Source: JAKVCB01 sp963578605 (GTDB taxonomy: Bacteria > Planctomycetota > Planctomycetia > Pirellulales > Lacipirellulaceae). From it: a stretch of DNA of 64,000 nt. The stretch covers positions 1 through 64,000 of the forward strand of contig CAUZEA010000011.1 in the NCBI GenBank assembly GCA_963578605.1. The letters run 5' to 3'. The notes beneath the pieces are model-generated. The model was not told the origin of the DNA. It searched no databases and saw nothing but the letters and a program-made list of their open reading frames with translations. Both the position numbers and the translations under genes were made by a program. Shown piece after piece: positions 17,664 through 27,088 of the stretch. Positions within the stretch are counted from its first letter, which is position 1, and each line of letters starts with the position of its first letter.

Positions 17664-18749
17664 ATGCCCGTTAAATTCACAAAGCGTTTAGTTTCGTCCG
17701 ACATTTTTGAGTCGGTCGGGGTCTTTGACATTGATGGTGACGGGGTGCTCGACCTGGTCTTCGGGACGGAGTGGTACCAGGGACCCGACTTTGTCAACCG
17801 CCATCCGATCGGCGAGATCGAGCGCATTCACGACTACTATGACGATTTCGCCGACATCCCGATGGACATCAACGGCAATGGGCGCCTCGACTATGTCACG
17901 GCGAGCTTCTTCTCACCTGCACTGCGATGGCGCGAGAATCCGGGGAAGTGGGATGAGCCATGGCCGGAGCACGTCATTTGCGAAATCGGGGCCTCCGAGA
18001 CCACGCGGGCGTGGGATGTCGACGGCGACGGGGACCTGGAAATTGTACCCAATGCCATCGGCGGCCCGCTGAAGGTGCACAAGCTCGTGAAAGATAACGC
18101 GGGGAGAGGGACCGGCCAGTTTTCCCAGCACACGATCTTCGACCAGTCGCAGAAACACGGTCTGGGCTTCGGCGATATCACCGGCAATGGCCGTGGCGAT
18201 TTCGTGATGATTCACGGATGGCTCGAGGCGCCTGACAAGGATCCCCTCCATACACCCTGGATCTACCATCCTGAGTTCGAGCTGAGTCAAGGGACAAGCG
18301 TACCAATCATTGTTGCCGATGTGGATGGCGACGGGCTTGGCGACCTGATCGTCGGTGAAGGTCATGGCTATGGCCTCTACTGGCTGAAGCAGAGTCTCAA
18401 GAACGGTAAGCGGGCATGGACCCGTCATGAAATCGATCCGTTCAACTCGCAATACCACGACATGCAATGGGCAGACATCGACGGCGATGGGCAGTGTGAA
18501 CTGATCACGGGCAAGCGGTACCGGGCGCACTGTGGCAGGGATCCGGGCGCCAATGACGATTTAGGCATCTACTATTTCAAATGGAACGGCCAGTCCTTCT
18601 CGAAACAGGTGATTTCATACGGACCCTTGGGCGTTGGCGCCGGTATTGGGTTGTGCTTCGAACTGGCCGATCTTCGCGGCACCGGCCGGCTTGACCTGGT
18701 TGCCCCGGGGAAGGATGGATTGTATATCTTCTATAATGAGGGGAGTTGA
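17664..18749 (+). CDS. FG-GAP/VCBS-repeat beta-propeller protein, apparently cytosolic
   Basis: A 361-residue protein built from seven repeats, each with a calcium-loop motif of the form DxDGDGxxD: DIDGDGVLDLVFG, DINGNGRLDYV, DVDGDGDLEIV, DITGNGRGDFV, DVDGDGLGDLIVG, DIDGDGQCELITG and DLRGTGRLDLVAPG. Seven motifs fit a seven-bladed propeller. ATG 17664 gives MPVKFTKRL and no signal peptide, unlike most FG-GAP proteins, which are extracellular. The propeller domain of fungal aldos-2-ulose dehydratase is a known enzymatic FG-GAP-like relative, so a lyase or isomerase role in the surrounding sugar cluster is possible but inferred. Its stop codon is immediately followed by the next ATG. Confidence 0.85.
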   Translation: MPVKFTKRLVSSDIFESVGVFDIDGDGVLDLVFGTEWYQGPDFVNRHPIGEIERIHDYYDDFADIPMDINGNGRLDYVTASFFSPALRWRENPGKWDEPWPEHVICEIGASETTRAWDVDGDGDLEIVPNAIGGPLKVHKLVKDNAGRGTGQFSQHTIFDQSQKHGLGFGDITGNGRGDFVMIHGWLEAPDKDPLHTPWIYHPEFELSQGTSVPIIVADVDGDGLGDLIVGEGHGYGLYWLKQSLKNGKRAWTRHEIDPFNSQYHDMQWADIDGDGQCELITGKRYRAHCGRDPGANDDLGIYYFKWNGQSFSKQVISYGPLGVGAGIGLCFELADLRGTGRLDLVAPGKDGLYIFYNEGS

Positions 18750-20474
18750 ATGAGTTGTCCTATTGGTTCCCAGAGATTGCTGAATCCCATGTATAAAACA
18801 CTCTATTCGGTCGTCACCGCCTTGCTCCTGTTGCCCAGCCTCGCGGCATTGCAGGCCGCAGAAACAAAGTTCATCGATTGTTCGTTGCTGGTTGCACCCG
18901 ACTATCCATGTACCTGGCCTGCCGCCCCCTTCCCACGCTTTGTGATCACCCCACAGCGGACGATTGGACCGGATAGCGCGTATAACGTCGATACACTGCT
19001 GATCGATGGGAACACTGGAACTCAACTCGACGTACCGCCGCACTCGGTTGCGCGTCCGGAATTGAACCGACCAAAGTCAGGACCGTTCGGCCTGTCTACC
19101 ACCGAAACGATCGAACCGTGGCAGTTCTGTGGAGAAGCCTGTGTGGTTGATATCCGGGACCTGCTCGACCAGGCGCCCAAGGGTGTCAGTCCGCTCGTCT
19201 TGCGCGAACACGTCAAGCAATTTGAAAAGCAACATCGCCCCGTTCGTTTTGGTGATGTTGTTTTGTTTCGCAGCGGTTATTCAGACAGGTACTATCGGCC
19301 TTTTCCACAAGGAAGTCGGTTTGTTGCAGACGCGGTTGACGCGAAGACTCCCGGTTTTCCGAACCCTGATCCCGATTGCATGGAATTTCTCGCAACACGC
19401 AAGGTCATGGCACTTGGCACCGACAGCCCAAGTATGGGACCGCTGCCTGATCTTGCCGAACCGACCCATTACGCAGGCCTGAAATATGGCATGATCTGGA
19501 CCGAGGGGGCAACAAACCTCGGCACACTACCTCCCACCGGTGCGTTCTATTGCCTCCTCAGCCCGAAACACCAGGGCGGCCCCTACGGTGAAGGCCGCGC
19601 ATTTTCTATAGTTGGCGGTGAACTTCCCCAAAAATTGATCGAGTCGGCCAGGTCCAAACGTGCCCTTGATCTCTCACCGACTCTTGCACCTAATTTTCCG
19701 GTCACCTTCCCGGGATTCGCTGCCGGTCAGCATCGGCAATTCTATCTGCAGGTCGATTTCCTTTACTCCGACTACCTCGACCTGTGGCATCACACCCACC
19801 TGATGGACAGCATGTCCGGGACAAACCTCGTGCCACCGGCCTACGCCCTGCCTCCGGAGGGAGCTATCGTTCAATACTCTCCCGAAGTACGCGGCTGGCT
19901 TGCAGAATACGAATCACAATATGGCAAGCGTGGCACCAGTTCGCTGACCACCGACAAAGTTCCCCTTGATTGGACATGCGGGCCGGCACGGGTCATCGAC
20001 GTTACGAACCTCGTCGGAACAACCGACAGAAGCAACTGGCCCAAGTCCCCTGAAATCACCCCGGCGCAAATCCAGGCTTATGAACGAAAGCATGGCGATT
20101 TAGAGCCAGGTGACGTCGTGATCTTTCATACAGGCCATGTCGACAAGTATTATCGGCCGCAGCCGGATGACACGGCGCTGTGGCTCGAGCCATTGCGCGG
20201 GCGCACCGAGGGGTGGCCAGCGCCCGGGCCCGACGCAATCGTCTATTTGCACAATCGGGGCATCAAATGCATCGCCATCGACGCACCCAACCTCGGGGGA
20301 GTCGATCAAAAGCAAGCTCTCATGACCTACTGGGCGCTGGGCAGCCATGAAATGGTCGGCGTGGAGTTTCTCCACCGGGTCGGCCAAGTGCCATCGGACG
20401 GTTACTTCCTGTTCGCGGCTGTGAAGATCCGTGATTGCCACGGTGGCCCGGGCCGGGCAATTGTGCTTTACTAG
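18750..20474 (+). CDS. Exported double-domain cyclase family (kynurenine formamidase-like) protein
   Basis: A 574-residue protein with two tandem cyclase domains (about 40-305 and 310-570), a fold shared with kynurenine formamidase and isatin hydrolase, metal-dependent amidases or lactonases. ATG 18750 directly follows the previous stop and has GGGGAG five bases upstream; a signal peptide follows (TLYSVVTALLLLPSLAALQA). The metal motif HxGTHxDxPxH is changed to NTGTQLDVPPH in the first domain and largely lost in the second (MSGTNLVPPA). Other conserved blocks remain twice: GDVVLFRSGYSDRYY and GDVVIFHTGHVDKYY, and MALGTDSPSMG and CIAIDAPNLGG. Activity could rest on the first domain or on a rearranged site. 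Confidence 0.85.
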   Translation: MSCPIGSQRLLNPMYKTLYSVVTALLLLPSLAALQAAETKFIDCSLLVAPDYPCTWPAAPFPRFVITPQRTIGPDSAYNVDTLLIDGNTGTQLDVPPHSVARPELNRPKSGPFGLSTTETIEPWQFCGEACVVDIRDLLDQAPKGVSPLVLREHVKQFEKQHRPVRFGDVVLFRSGYSDRYYRPFPQGSRFVADAVDAKTPGFPNPDPDCMEFLATRKVMALGTDSPSMGPLPDLAEPTHYAGLKYGMIWTEGATNLGTLPPTGAFYCLLSPKHQGGPYGEGRAFSIVGGELPQKLIESARSKRALDLSPTLAPNFPVTFPGFAAGQHRQFYLQVDFLYSDYLDLWHHTHLMDSMSGTNLVPPAYALPPEGAIVQYSPEVRGWLAEYESQYGKRGTSSLTTDKVPLDWTCGPARVIDVTNLVGTTDRSNWPKSPEITPAQIQAYERKHGDLEPGDVVIFHTGHVDKYYRPQPDDTALWLEPLRGRTEGWPAPGPDAIVYLHNRGIKCIAIDAPNLGGVDQKQALMTYWALGSHEMVGVEFLHRVGQVPSDGYFLFAAVKIRDCHGGPGRAIVLY

Positions 20475-20582
20475 GCTGGTTTTTGCGGGCCTGGCTCGCA
20501 CCCCACCGTGGTGAGTGCATATCACGGCCGATATCCAGGCCCGATCGTCGCCTTCGGTTAACCCCTCACAAGGATCCATGAA

Positions 20583-21359
20583 ATGGAAATAGCTTTGACC
20601 AATCGAGTTGCCCTGGTCACCGGTGCTGCCCAGGGAATCGGCCATGGAATCGCACTGGTCCTGGCTCGTGCCGGTGCCCACGTCGTCGTGTGCGACATCC
20701 AGGCTGAAGAGGGCCAGGCCACCGCCGATGCCATCGCTGACCTCGGGCACCGTAGTCTTTTTGTCCACGCCGACATTTCCGATCCGACAGCGGTGACGGC
20801 GATGATGGATCAGGTGGCCACAGAATTCGGCGGTCTGGACATCCTGGTCAACAACGCGGCGGTCGAGTACTTCCGCAGCATCGAAGAAACCACGATCGAG
20901 GAGTGGGACCGAACCCAGAACGTCGATCTCAAGGGCATTTTTCTCATGACCAAGTCGGCTCTGCCGATGCTGCGAGACTCCGATCATGCGGTCGTGGTCA
21001 ACATCGCGAGTGTTCATGCCACGGCAACCATTCCCGACCTTGGTGCTTATGCCGCCGCCAAGGGGGGAATCGTGGCCCTGACCCGAAGTCTGTCCCAGGA
21101 CCTGGGACGTCAAGGCGTACGCGTCATCACAGTCAGCCCGGGATTTATTAACGCCGGCATGACGAAAAGCTGGCTTGATGCCCTGGAAGACAGTCAAGCC
21201 ACCCTCGATCGCATCAATGCCATGCACCCCAGCGGCCGGATCGGGACACCCGAGGATATCGGAAATTTCATCGCGTTCGCCTGCACGGACCTGGGCGGTT
21301 TCATCAATGGTGTTAATGTGATCATCGACGGCGGTCTGACCACAAAGCTACACCATTAA
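20583..21359 (+). CDS. SDR family NAD(P)-dependent oxidoreductase
   Basis: A classical 258-residue short-chain dehydrogenase: ALVTGAAQGIGHGIAL with the TGxxxGIG motif at the N-terminus, VVCDIQAEEG, the acidic residue at the end of beta-2 favouring NAD, ILVNNAAVEYF, catalytic serine in NIASVHATA, YAAAKGG (YxxxK) and the terminal NGVNVIIDGG. AAGGA precedes ATG 20583; an ATG five bases upstream is out of frame. It closes the cluster that starts at 16580, 108 bp after the cyclase gene, and likely acts on an intermediate of the same pathway. Confidence 0.92.
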   Translation: MEIALTNRVALVTGAAQGIGHGIALVLARAGAHVVVCDIQAEEGQATADAIADLGHRSLFVHADISDPTAVTAMMDQVATEFGGLDILVNNAAVEYFRSIEETTIEEWDRTQNVDLKGIFLMTKSALPMLRDSDHAVVVNIASVHATATIPDLGAYAAAKGGIVALTRSLSQDLGRQGVRVITVSPGFINAGMTKSWLDALEDSQATLDRINAMHPSGRIGTPEDIGNFIAFACTDLGGFINGVNVIIDGGLTTKLHH

Positions 21360-21489
21360 ACCCTCTCCTGGACAGTGACGACTCCCGGAAGGCAACCGGA
21401 TACCCGCTTTCCCGATCTCGAATAATAGCGGGGCAGACGTACTACCGCTGTCCCAAGGTTCTATGGATCTAGCGACAACAGACCATTCC

Positions 21490-22470
21490 TCAGGCTCCCT
21501 TTGGTGGTCGCCAAGCCCATCCCCATGCGAGCAACGTGCCGGTGAACATACAGCCAAAGGTGTAAATGGCTGGCGCGACACTGGCCTCGGCGGAAAACAT
21601 GCTCGCAGCCAACGCCGCGCCGAGTCCCGCGTTTTGCATGCCAATCTCGAGGGTTAGCGCTCGACGTTTTGGTTCATCGAACCGAAGGGCCCAGCCGCCG
21701 CCGTAGCCGACCAGGTATCCGGCAAGGTTGAGCATCAACAGCGGGGGCAACAGCGGCAGCGAGAGTTGCTGGAGTCGGTCTCGATTGTTGGCAACCACCA
21801 TGGCAATGATCAGCAAGATAGCCACATTGGCGACCGTGGAACTCCACTCGGCGCACCACCGCGAAACGCGAGCTGAGAGCCGCCGCGCTGCAAAACCCAA
21901 AACCACCGGAAAAACGACTGTCAGCACCAGCGTCTGCGAGATTCGCAGGGCGTCGAGTTGTCCGGCAAGCTCAACACTTTGTCCCAGTGCCAGCTGCATC
22001 ACCAGTGGCACCATCAGTGGCGAGAGGAGTGTGGCCAGCGTCGTGAGGCTCACCGAGTAGCTCGTATTACCCCGGGCGGCAAGTGTAAGCACGTTCGACG
22101 CCATCGCGCCCGGTACACAACCAACCAGCAATACACCCGTTAAGGCAGGTCCACTCAGTCCCCACCCGCGGGCAATGAGCCAGGCTAAAAGTGGCATGGT
22201 GGTATACTGCAGCGCGGTGCCGCCCAAGACCGTTGGCCAACGGCGGGCCACGCCTCGAACTTCGTCGTCCGAGAGCAGCGTACCGACCGCAAACATGGTG
22301 ATGGACACGAGCGCGAAGAGGCGATGTTCCCAAACGGGCCGCAACCACTGGTTTGCCGCATACCAGGTATCCCAGCCGTCGCTCCACTGGGCAGGCCACC
22401 AGATGGCAACCGCCGAACTGGCGATCAGGCCAACCAGCAGCAACGATGCAGAGCGCAAAGGTGATTTCAT
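21490..22470 (-). CDS. Bile acid:sodium symporter (BASS) family transporter
   Basis: A 326-residue membrane protein with about nine or ten hydrophobic segments. Family marks are MFAVGTLLSDDEVRGVARR, the conserved GCVPGAMASNVLTLAARGN sodium-site region (~117-135) and LEIGMQNAGLGAALA (~272-286). BASS proteins import organic anions (bile acids, pantoate, pyruvate or others) with sodium. It converges with the SDR gene, so it may serve the 16.6-21.4 kb catabolic cluster, which is inferred from position only. Confidence 0.9.
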   Translation of the reverse strand: MKSPLRSASLLLVGLIASSAVAIWWPAQWSDGWDTWYAANQWLRPVWEHRLFALVSITMFAVGTLLSDDEVRGVARRWPTVLGGTALQYTTMPLLAWLIARGWGLSGPALTGVLLVGCVPGAMASNVLTLAARGNTSYSVSLTTLATLLSPLMVPLVMQLALGQSVELAGQLDALRISQTLVLTVVFPVVLGFAARRLSARVSRWCAEWSSTVANVAILLIIAMVVANNRDRLQQLSLPLLPPLLMLNLAGYLVGYGGGWALRFDEPKRRALTLEIGMQNAGLGAALAASMFSAEASVAPAIYTFGCMFTGTLLAWGWAWRPPKGA

Positions 22471-22710
22471 GACGGCATGATACCTCCAACATCACACCCC
22501 GCCGAGTTCAGTGTAAGAGCCAAAATTTACCTCGACACACTTGTTCACACAGGTTACTGGTTCACCCTCAATGAAAAGTCGGTATCCCCATATCGTCCCT
22601 TAAAAATATCTGGCACATTGCTCAACCTGGATCCACAAAGGCAGATGCAGGATAATCAGCTGCTCGCCTCAACCAATCGACCGCTGTTGTGCCCATGGAG
22701 TCAATACGGG

Positions 22711-23283
22711 ATGTCCGAACTTGATCGCGAAAAATGGGACAGCAAGTACCGTAATGCCGACCCTTACGGAACGGAACCATCGCGATTGCTGGTTGACCAG
22801 CAACACTGGTTGCCCACGACGGGTCGCGCCGTGGACCTGGCTGGTGGTAGCGGGCGCCACGCTCTCTGGCTGGCCCACCGGGGCCTGGACGTCACATTGA
22901 CCGACATTTCCCCGCAAGGGTTGCAAATAGCCCGACAAAGAGCCGAGGTGTCTGGCCTGCAAATCAAATGCGTGGAAATCGACTTGGAAGAAAACCGCTT
23001 TCCGACTGGCCCCTGGGACGTTGTAGTTAGCTGTCTCTACCTTCACCGGCCCTTGTTTCCGTCAATTCGAGACCAACTGGCCACCGGTGGCGTACTGGTT
23101 TTGATCCAGCCCACACGTAAGAACCTCGAGCGTCATGCTCGTCCGCCAGGAAAATTTCTGCTCGAGGAAAACGAGCTTCGCCAACTCGCAAACGGGCTGA
23201 AAATCCTGCATTACGAGGAATCCTGGTCGGTCGAAGGGCGTCATGACGCTGTTATAGTTGCTCGACGCGACATCGGCATGTAG
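22711..23283 (+). CDS. Class I SAM-dependent methyltransferase
   Basis: A 190-residue Rossmann methyltransferase. The SAM motif I is AVDLAGGSGRHALWLAHRG, followed by the acidic end of beta-2 in LTDISPQGL, motif VVVSCLYLHRPLFP and the FLLEENEL segment seen in TehB/thiopurine-methyltransferase-like proteins. ATG 22711 starts MSELDREKWDSKYRN, the typical N-terminus of this group; the long frame upstream to 22477 has no homologous character. It precedes the EboD-like gene by about 120 bp on the same strand. The substrate is unknown. Confidence 0.85.
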   Translation: MSELDREKWDSKYRNADPYGTEPSRLLVDQQHWLPTTGRAVDLAGGSGRHALWLAHRGLDVTLTDISPQGLQIARQRAEVSGLQIKCVEIDLEENRFPTGPWDVVVSCLYLHRPLFPSIRDQLATGGVLVLIQPTRKNLERHARPPGKFLLEENELRQLANGLKILHYEESWSVEGRHDAVIVARRDIGM

Positions 23284-23406
23284 TGTTCTAGTTACTGCCA
23301 GCACACTATTTGTTACGTACACTAAAGGTAGACCATGCTGGATGGTCAATTCGCGTGCTCCCCCCAAAATACTCCCCAGCGTATTTCCTGCTACGGAACC
23401 CTGCCC

Positions 23407-24591
23407 ATGCCCGACATTCCCGACAAGATAGACACTCCCTTCCAGGTCCCCTTTGACCATCGCCTTCGTTTTACCGGCAATGTCTTTGGCGACGATGGGG
23501 ACGTGCTGACAGAGTTATTTGAATCGAGTGACGGCAATCCGGCTCGGGTGCAATTTTGGCTGGATCAGAACGTGGCAGACGCCCGACCAGACCTGGTACC
23601 ACTGATCAAGCGATTCAGCGATTCGCGACCGGACCGTATCCAACGTGTTGGAAAAGTCCAACAGGTGCCTGGTGGTGAGGAGATCAAGAACAACATTCAC
23701 TTACTCGAACAGATGCTGAAGGTTTTCAATGTCGCCAATCTGGATCGACGCAGCTATATCGTCGTGGTGGGTGGAGGTGCGGTGCTGGACGCCGTTGGTT
23801 TCGCCACAGCAATTGCGCACCGGGGTATCCGGCTGATCCGAATGCCAACCACCACGTTGGCCCAGGCGGACTCCGGGATTGGGGTGAAGAACAGCATGAA
23901 CCTGTTCAACAAGAAGAACTGGATTGGCAGCTTCGCTGTTCCCTGGGCTGTGATCAACGACTCCGACTTGTTGACGACACTCAGCAACCGAGACTTTGTC
24001 TGTGGTTTCTCCGAGGCGGTGAAGGTATCCCTGCTTAAAGATCCCACTCTCTTCTGCCAGTTGTGTGAAAACGCGATTGCAATACGCACTCGAGACATGG
24101 AAGTAGCCGGTCCGATGATTCGAGCTTCTGCCAGGCTGCACCTCGAGCACATTACCACAGGTGGCGACCCGTTCGAAATGCTGGAAGCTCGGCCACTGGA
24201 CTTTGGCCACTGGTCGGCACACAAGCTCGAAACCATGAGCGACTTTTCCCTGCGACACGGTGAAGCGGTAGCTATCGGCGTGGCGATCGACTCAGTCTAC
24301 TCAGCTCTCGAACTGGGGTTGGATGAGCCGGTCGCGCAGCAGATCCTGCAGTGCCTGAGGGACCTGGGGTTCAACCTCAATGATCCGTCGCTGGATGACG
24401 TCGCGGGTTTGTTTAACGGACTGGAAGAATTCCGGCAACACCTGGGCGGTCGACTCACACTGACAATGCTAACTAGGCCCGGGCAGCCAATCGATATTCA
24501 CGCGGTCAACCGCGAAAAAATGCTGGCTGCGATCGAGCACGTGCAGCATTTCGCACACTTGCAGGGTGCCTTTCGGTCAGATCGGGATTAG
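23407..24591 (+). CDS. 3-dehydroquinate synthase-like protein (EboD-like)
   Basis: A 394-residue member of the sugar phosphate cyclase superfamily. NAD-binding VVVGGGAVLDAVGFATA (~120), then PTTTLAQADSGIGVKN, the metal ligands in GFSEAVKVSLL, and His residues in FGHWSAHKLE and LRHGEAVAIGVAID. The wording GGGAVLDAVGFATAIAHRG and GVKNSMNLFNKKNWIGSF is characteristic of the EboD branch and not of housekeeping AroB, which reads GGGVVGDLAGF. EboD is encoded in ebo clusters concerned with export or precursor supply of indole and cyclised secondary metabolites. No other ebo gene is nearby, so this one is an orphan here. ATG 23407 chosen as it begins MPDIPDKI; ATG 23335 adds 24 residues. Confidence 0.8.
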   Translation: MPDIPDKIDTPFQVPFDHRLRFTGNVFGDDGDVLTELFESSDGNPARVQFWLDQNVADARPDLVPLIKRFSDSRPDRIQRVGKVQQVPGGEEIKNNIHLLEQMLKVFNVANLDRRSYIVVVGGGAVLDAVGFATAIAHRGIRLIRMPTTTLAQADSGIGVKNSMNLFNKKNWIGSFAVPWAVINDSDLLTTLSNRDFVCGFSEAVKVSLLKDPTLFCQLCENAIAIRTRDMEVAGPMIRASARLHLEHITTGGDPFEMLEARPLDFGHWSAHKLETMSDFSLRHGEAVAIGVAIDSVYSALELGLDEPVAQQILQCLRDLGFNLNDPSLDDVAGLFNGLEEFRQHLGGRLTLTMLTRPGQPIDIHAVNREKMLAAIEHVQHFAHLQGAFRSDRD

Positions 24592-24840
24592 TGGTTAAAG
24601 CATTCGTGTCATTCTTGGTTCCTGCTAATCTTTGCGTCTTAAACTCCTAGGATCTCCGCGATTAGCGGCCAACAAGAACCGGAGTCCATTGGGTACCACT
24701 CACAGCGGAAGATTGTCCCCCACATTCTGAGCCAAGGTATTCGCACTTGTTAAGCGCGCCCTCGGCTGGTTGTCATGGCCCATCCTTCTCTGCACATCCA
24801 CACAGGGTGGTATCCACCTGAAAATCGAAAGGCCCGCACG

Positions 24841-26418
24841 TTATGAATCTGAAGAGCGGCCGAAAGCAGGGAATATGCGAGCCACGACAATACTTGCAAC
24901 AACCATGCCGAGAATAGCTGAAATAGTGAACCAACGAGTGGCAAACCACGATCCGTCAGGATTGTGATTCGTCCAATAACCCATGATACCCAAGGCGACA
25001 AAGACCGCCGCCGCGATAAGGTTCATACACAACAACCAGAACGGCATCCGTAAGGACTTGGGCAGGAACTTATGATCGATCCATGGGAGTAACAAGCAAA
25101 ACAGCCCGCACGCCAAGACACCCGTGAACAAATTGACGGGCGTTAAGATTGCCAGTAGTATCCGCGGTTTGTCGGTCCCACCCTGCAGCGTGTACCAGAA
25201 AATCCAGGCCAACAGGGCGTAAGCGCCTAGCATACACCACGTGATGATGACTCGCCGAATCGGTTGCTTGTGGCGCTCGGCAAAACCGGGAATGAGTGAC
25301 TTGAGCAGTTCACCGCCGACCGCACAAGCAATTTCGATGGTTCCGTAGACCGAGCCGATCATGGTCAGCAGAGCCCCGACGACGTAAATCGGGAGTAGCC
25401 AGGGATGTATCGTGGTCACCAACTTGGCCTGGAGATTAAGCAAGTTCTTTTCGGTAGGAAGCTCTCCCTCGGGACCAAGAACGAGCACGCCAGACGCGAT
25501 GAACACGGCACTGAAGCCGACAATGACCACGAAACTCAACGTGCAATCAACCAACGGTGCGCGAACCCACTGGCGCACAGGATGGGCACGATCGCGGGCA
25601 ATCTCCTCAATTTGATCGGGTGTTGGGGGGCCAGCCGCGGAACGGCCCCAACTCTTTTCTCGTAACCACGTGGTGTAGGCCATGTAGTCGAAACCCGCCC
25701 CGCCAATCACGCCAACGTACCGCGTTATTTCGACCCACACGGGCTGCCTGGCAATCTCTATGTGCTCCGGCCGCGTGGAATTCAGGAGCCACTCAGGGTA
25801 CACATACGCTCCGGGAATGAATGCGCCCTTAATAAGTGCCAGCCAATCTGGCCCGTAGAGAATGAGCGTGATGGTCGCACATAACATCATTGCTGCCACG
25901 ATGATCATCTGAATCCGCTCGAACATCGTGTAACCACAGGTAGCCGAAAGGACGAGGCAAAGCGTGAGCACGGCTGCACCCCACAGGTAGTCGATCGCAC
26001 CACCAAATACATCACTTGTACCTGTCACCCAGGCGCACAAATTCCCAGTGACTCCACTCAGGAAGCAGCTCCAAACCGGCGTACATACCGCCACGATGAA
26101 AAATAGCATGAGCGGAAACCAGCCACGCGGTCCCGGGAGATCCATCATCCGCTCGTAAGGATGGACCCCGGTCAAGACCATGTGGCGAGCACTGGAAAAC
26201 ACCAAGGCCCATTTGAGTACCGAAATAACGACAAACAGAAACAAAATGGGATAGCCAAACAGCGCTCCACCACGCGTCGAAAAGATGAGCTCACCGGTGC
26301 CGATCGTCAAAGACGCGATGATGGCACCAGGACCGAAGACAACCACCCAGTTAAGCGGATTTCGCGAGCGAAGCACCGACAGCACGGGAGCAACGACATC
26401 GGTGCGGGAGTCAACCAT
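24841..26418 (-). CDS. Nramp-like membrane transporter lacking canonical metal-site residues
   Basis: A 525-residue polytopic protein with 11-12 membrane segments, related to the Nramp (divalent metal ion) family. Where Nramp has DPGN in the first helix, this protein has VFGPGAIIASLTIGTGE, so the metal-binding Asp and Asn are replaced by Gly and Ala. The sixth-helix region (GGAGFDYMAYTTWLREKSWG) does not show the MPH metal motif. Long loops such as RSAAGPPTPDQIEEIARDRA and IPGFAERHKQPIRRV are cytosolic in character. ATG 26418 is chosen over a longer frame to 26508. The substrate is open: metal transport by the known mechanism looks unlikely. No partner genes. Confidence 0.75.
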   Translation of the reverse strand: MVDSRTDVVAPVLSVLRSRNPLNWVVVFGPGAIIASLTIGTGELIFSTRGGALFGYPILFLFVVISVLKWALVFSSARHMVLTGVHPYERMMDLPGPRGWFPLMLFFIVAVCTPVWSCFLSGVTGNLCAWVTGTSDVFGGAIDYLWGAAVLTLCLVLSATCGYTMFERIQMIIVAAMMLCATITLILYGPDWLALIKGAFIPGAYVYPEWLLNSTRPEHIEIARQPVWVEITRYVGVIGGAGFDYMAYTTWLREKSWGRSAAGPPTPDQIEEIARDRAHPVRQWVRAPLVDCTLSFVVIVGFSAVFIASGVLVLGPEGELPTEKNLLNLQAKLVTTIHPWLLPIYVVGALLTMIGSVYGTIEIACAVGGELLKSLIPGFAERHKQPIRRVIITWCMLGAYALLAWIFWYTLQGGTDKPRILLAILTPVNLFTGVLACGLFCLLLPWIDHKFLPKSLRMPFWLLCMNLIAAAVFVALGIMGYWTNHNPDGSWFATRWFTISAILGMVVASIVVARIFPAFGRSSDS

Positions 26419-27088
26419 GATGATAAAATTTGGTGGGCTTGAGACAAAACGCTCGGCTTTGCACCAGTGTAACAATAAAATGTTTTGGCTGGAAGACCGC
26501 GTCAACAAAACCGGGCCACAGAGGAATCACTTCTCATTTGACATCCGGCTCCCGGAAGTTCTCTTCAAGTTCACGCATCCCCATCCAAAACAGGTTAAGG
26601 GGTATTACCTGGTCGATCCCATGTTATTTGACTTTCAAGTCCTGCTTCACCAAAAGAAGGGTGGAACAGCCAATCGGAGCAGTTCGATGGATTGGAGGAT
26701 CGTGGGTGACGGAGGACTTGTCACAATATTTTCTGCGCCAGTCACCTCATCAACAAAATGGATCTCCTGGAAATCGAGAAGGAGAAGAAAACTAACACAA
26801 GCTAGCGGAGAAGATAAAGACCCGCGACGACCGACTTCACAGGAAATATTGTGGGCAACATGCTCGATCGGTTGCGGCAGGACATGCCACTACACCGATC
26901 GCAGTCACACATCCATAGCGCCCCATTGGACACGGCGTACTCAGTCGTAATGCCAAACGAATAACCGTAAAAGGAACCAAGTCCCAGTGGTCAGCAACAC
27001 GCACTTGTGTTGGGTCCTATGCTTGTGGGGAATTTCTGAGCTATTGGTGATCTGTCATTCATCGACTCCCCTTCAGCCACGCTCTCCT
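26419..27088. other. Intergenic region, AT-richer, no gene recognised
   Basis: About 670 bp upstream of the Nramp-like gene and downstream of the aminotransferase gene. It seems more AT-rich than its surroundings. Frames on the + strand are open for up to ~120 codons but lack family motifs and have unnatural composition. TCAGCCACGC is locally duplicated near 27073-27098, at the 3' end of the aminotransferase gene. Confidence 0.5.

Noticed and set aside
20100..21227. 375-codon antisense frame
   Set aside because: It covers the cyclase 3' end and an SDR with full catalytic motifs on the + strand; the antisense product has no family character.
26285..26950. 221-codon + frame that might be a transposase remnant
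   Set aside because: No DDE/DEDD or HTH pattern could be seen, and the first part overlaps the Nramp-like gene.
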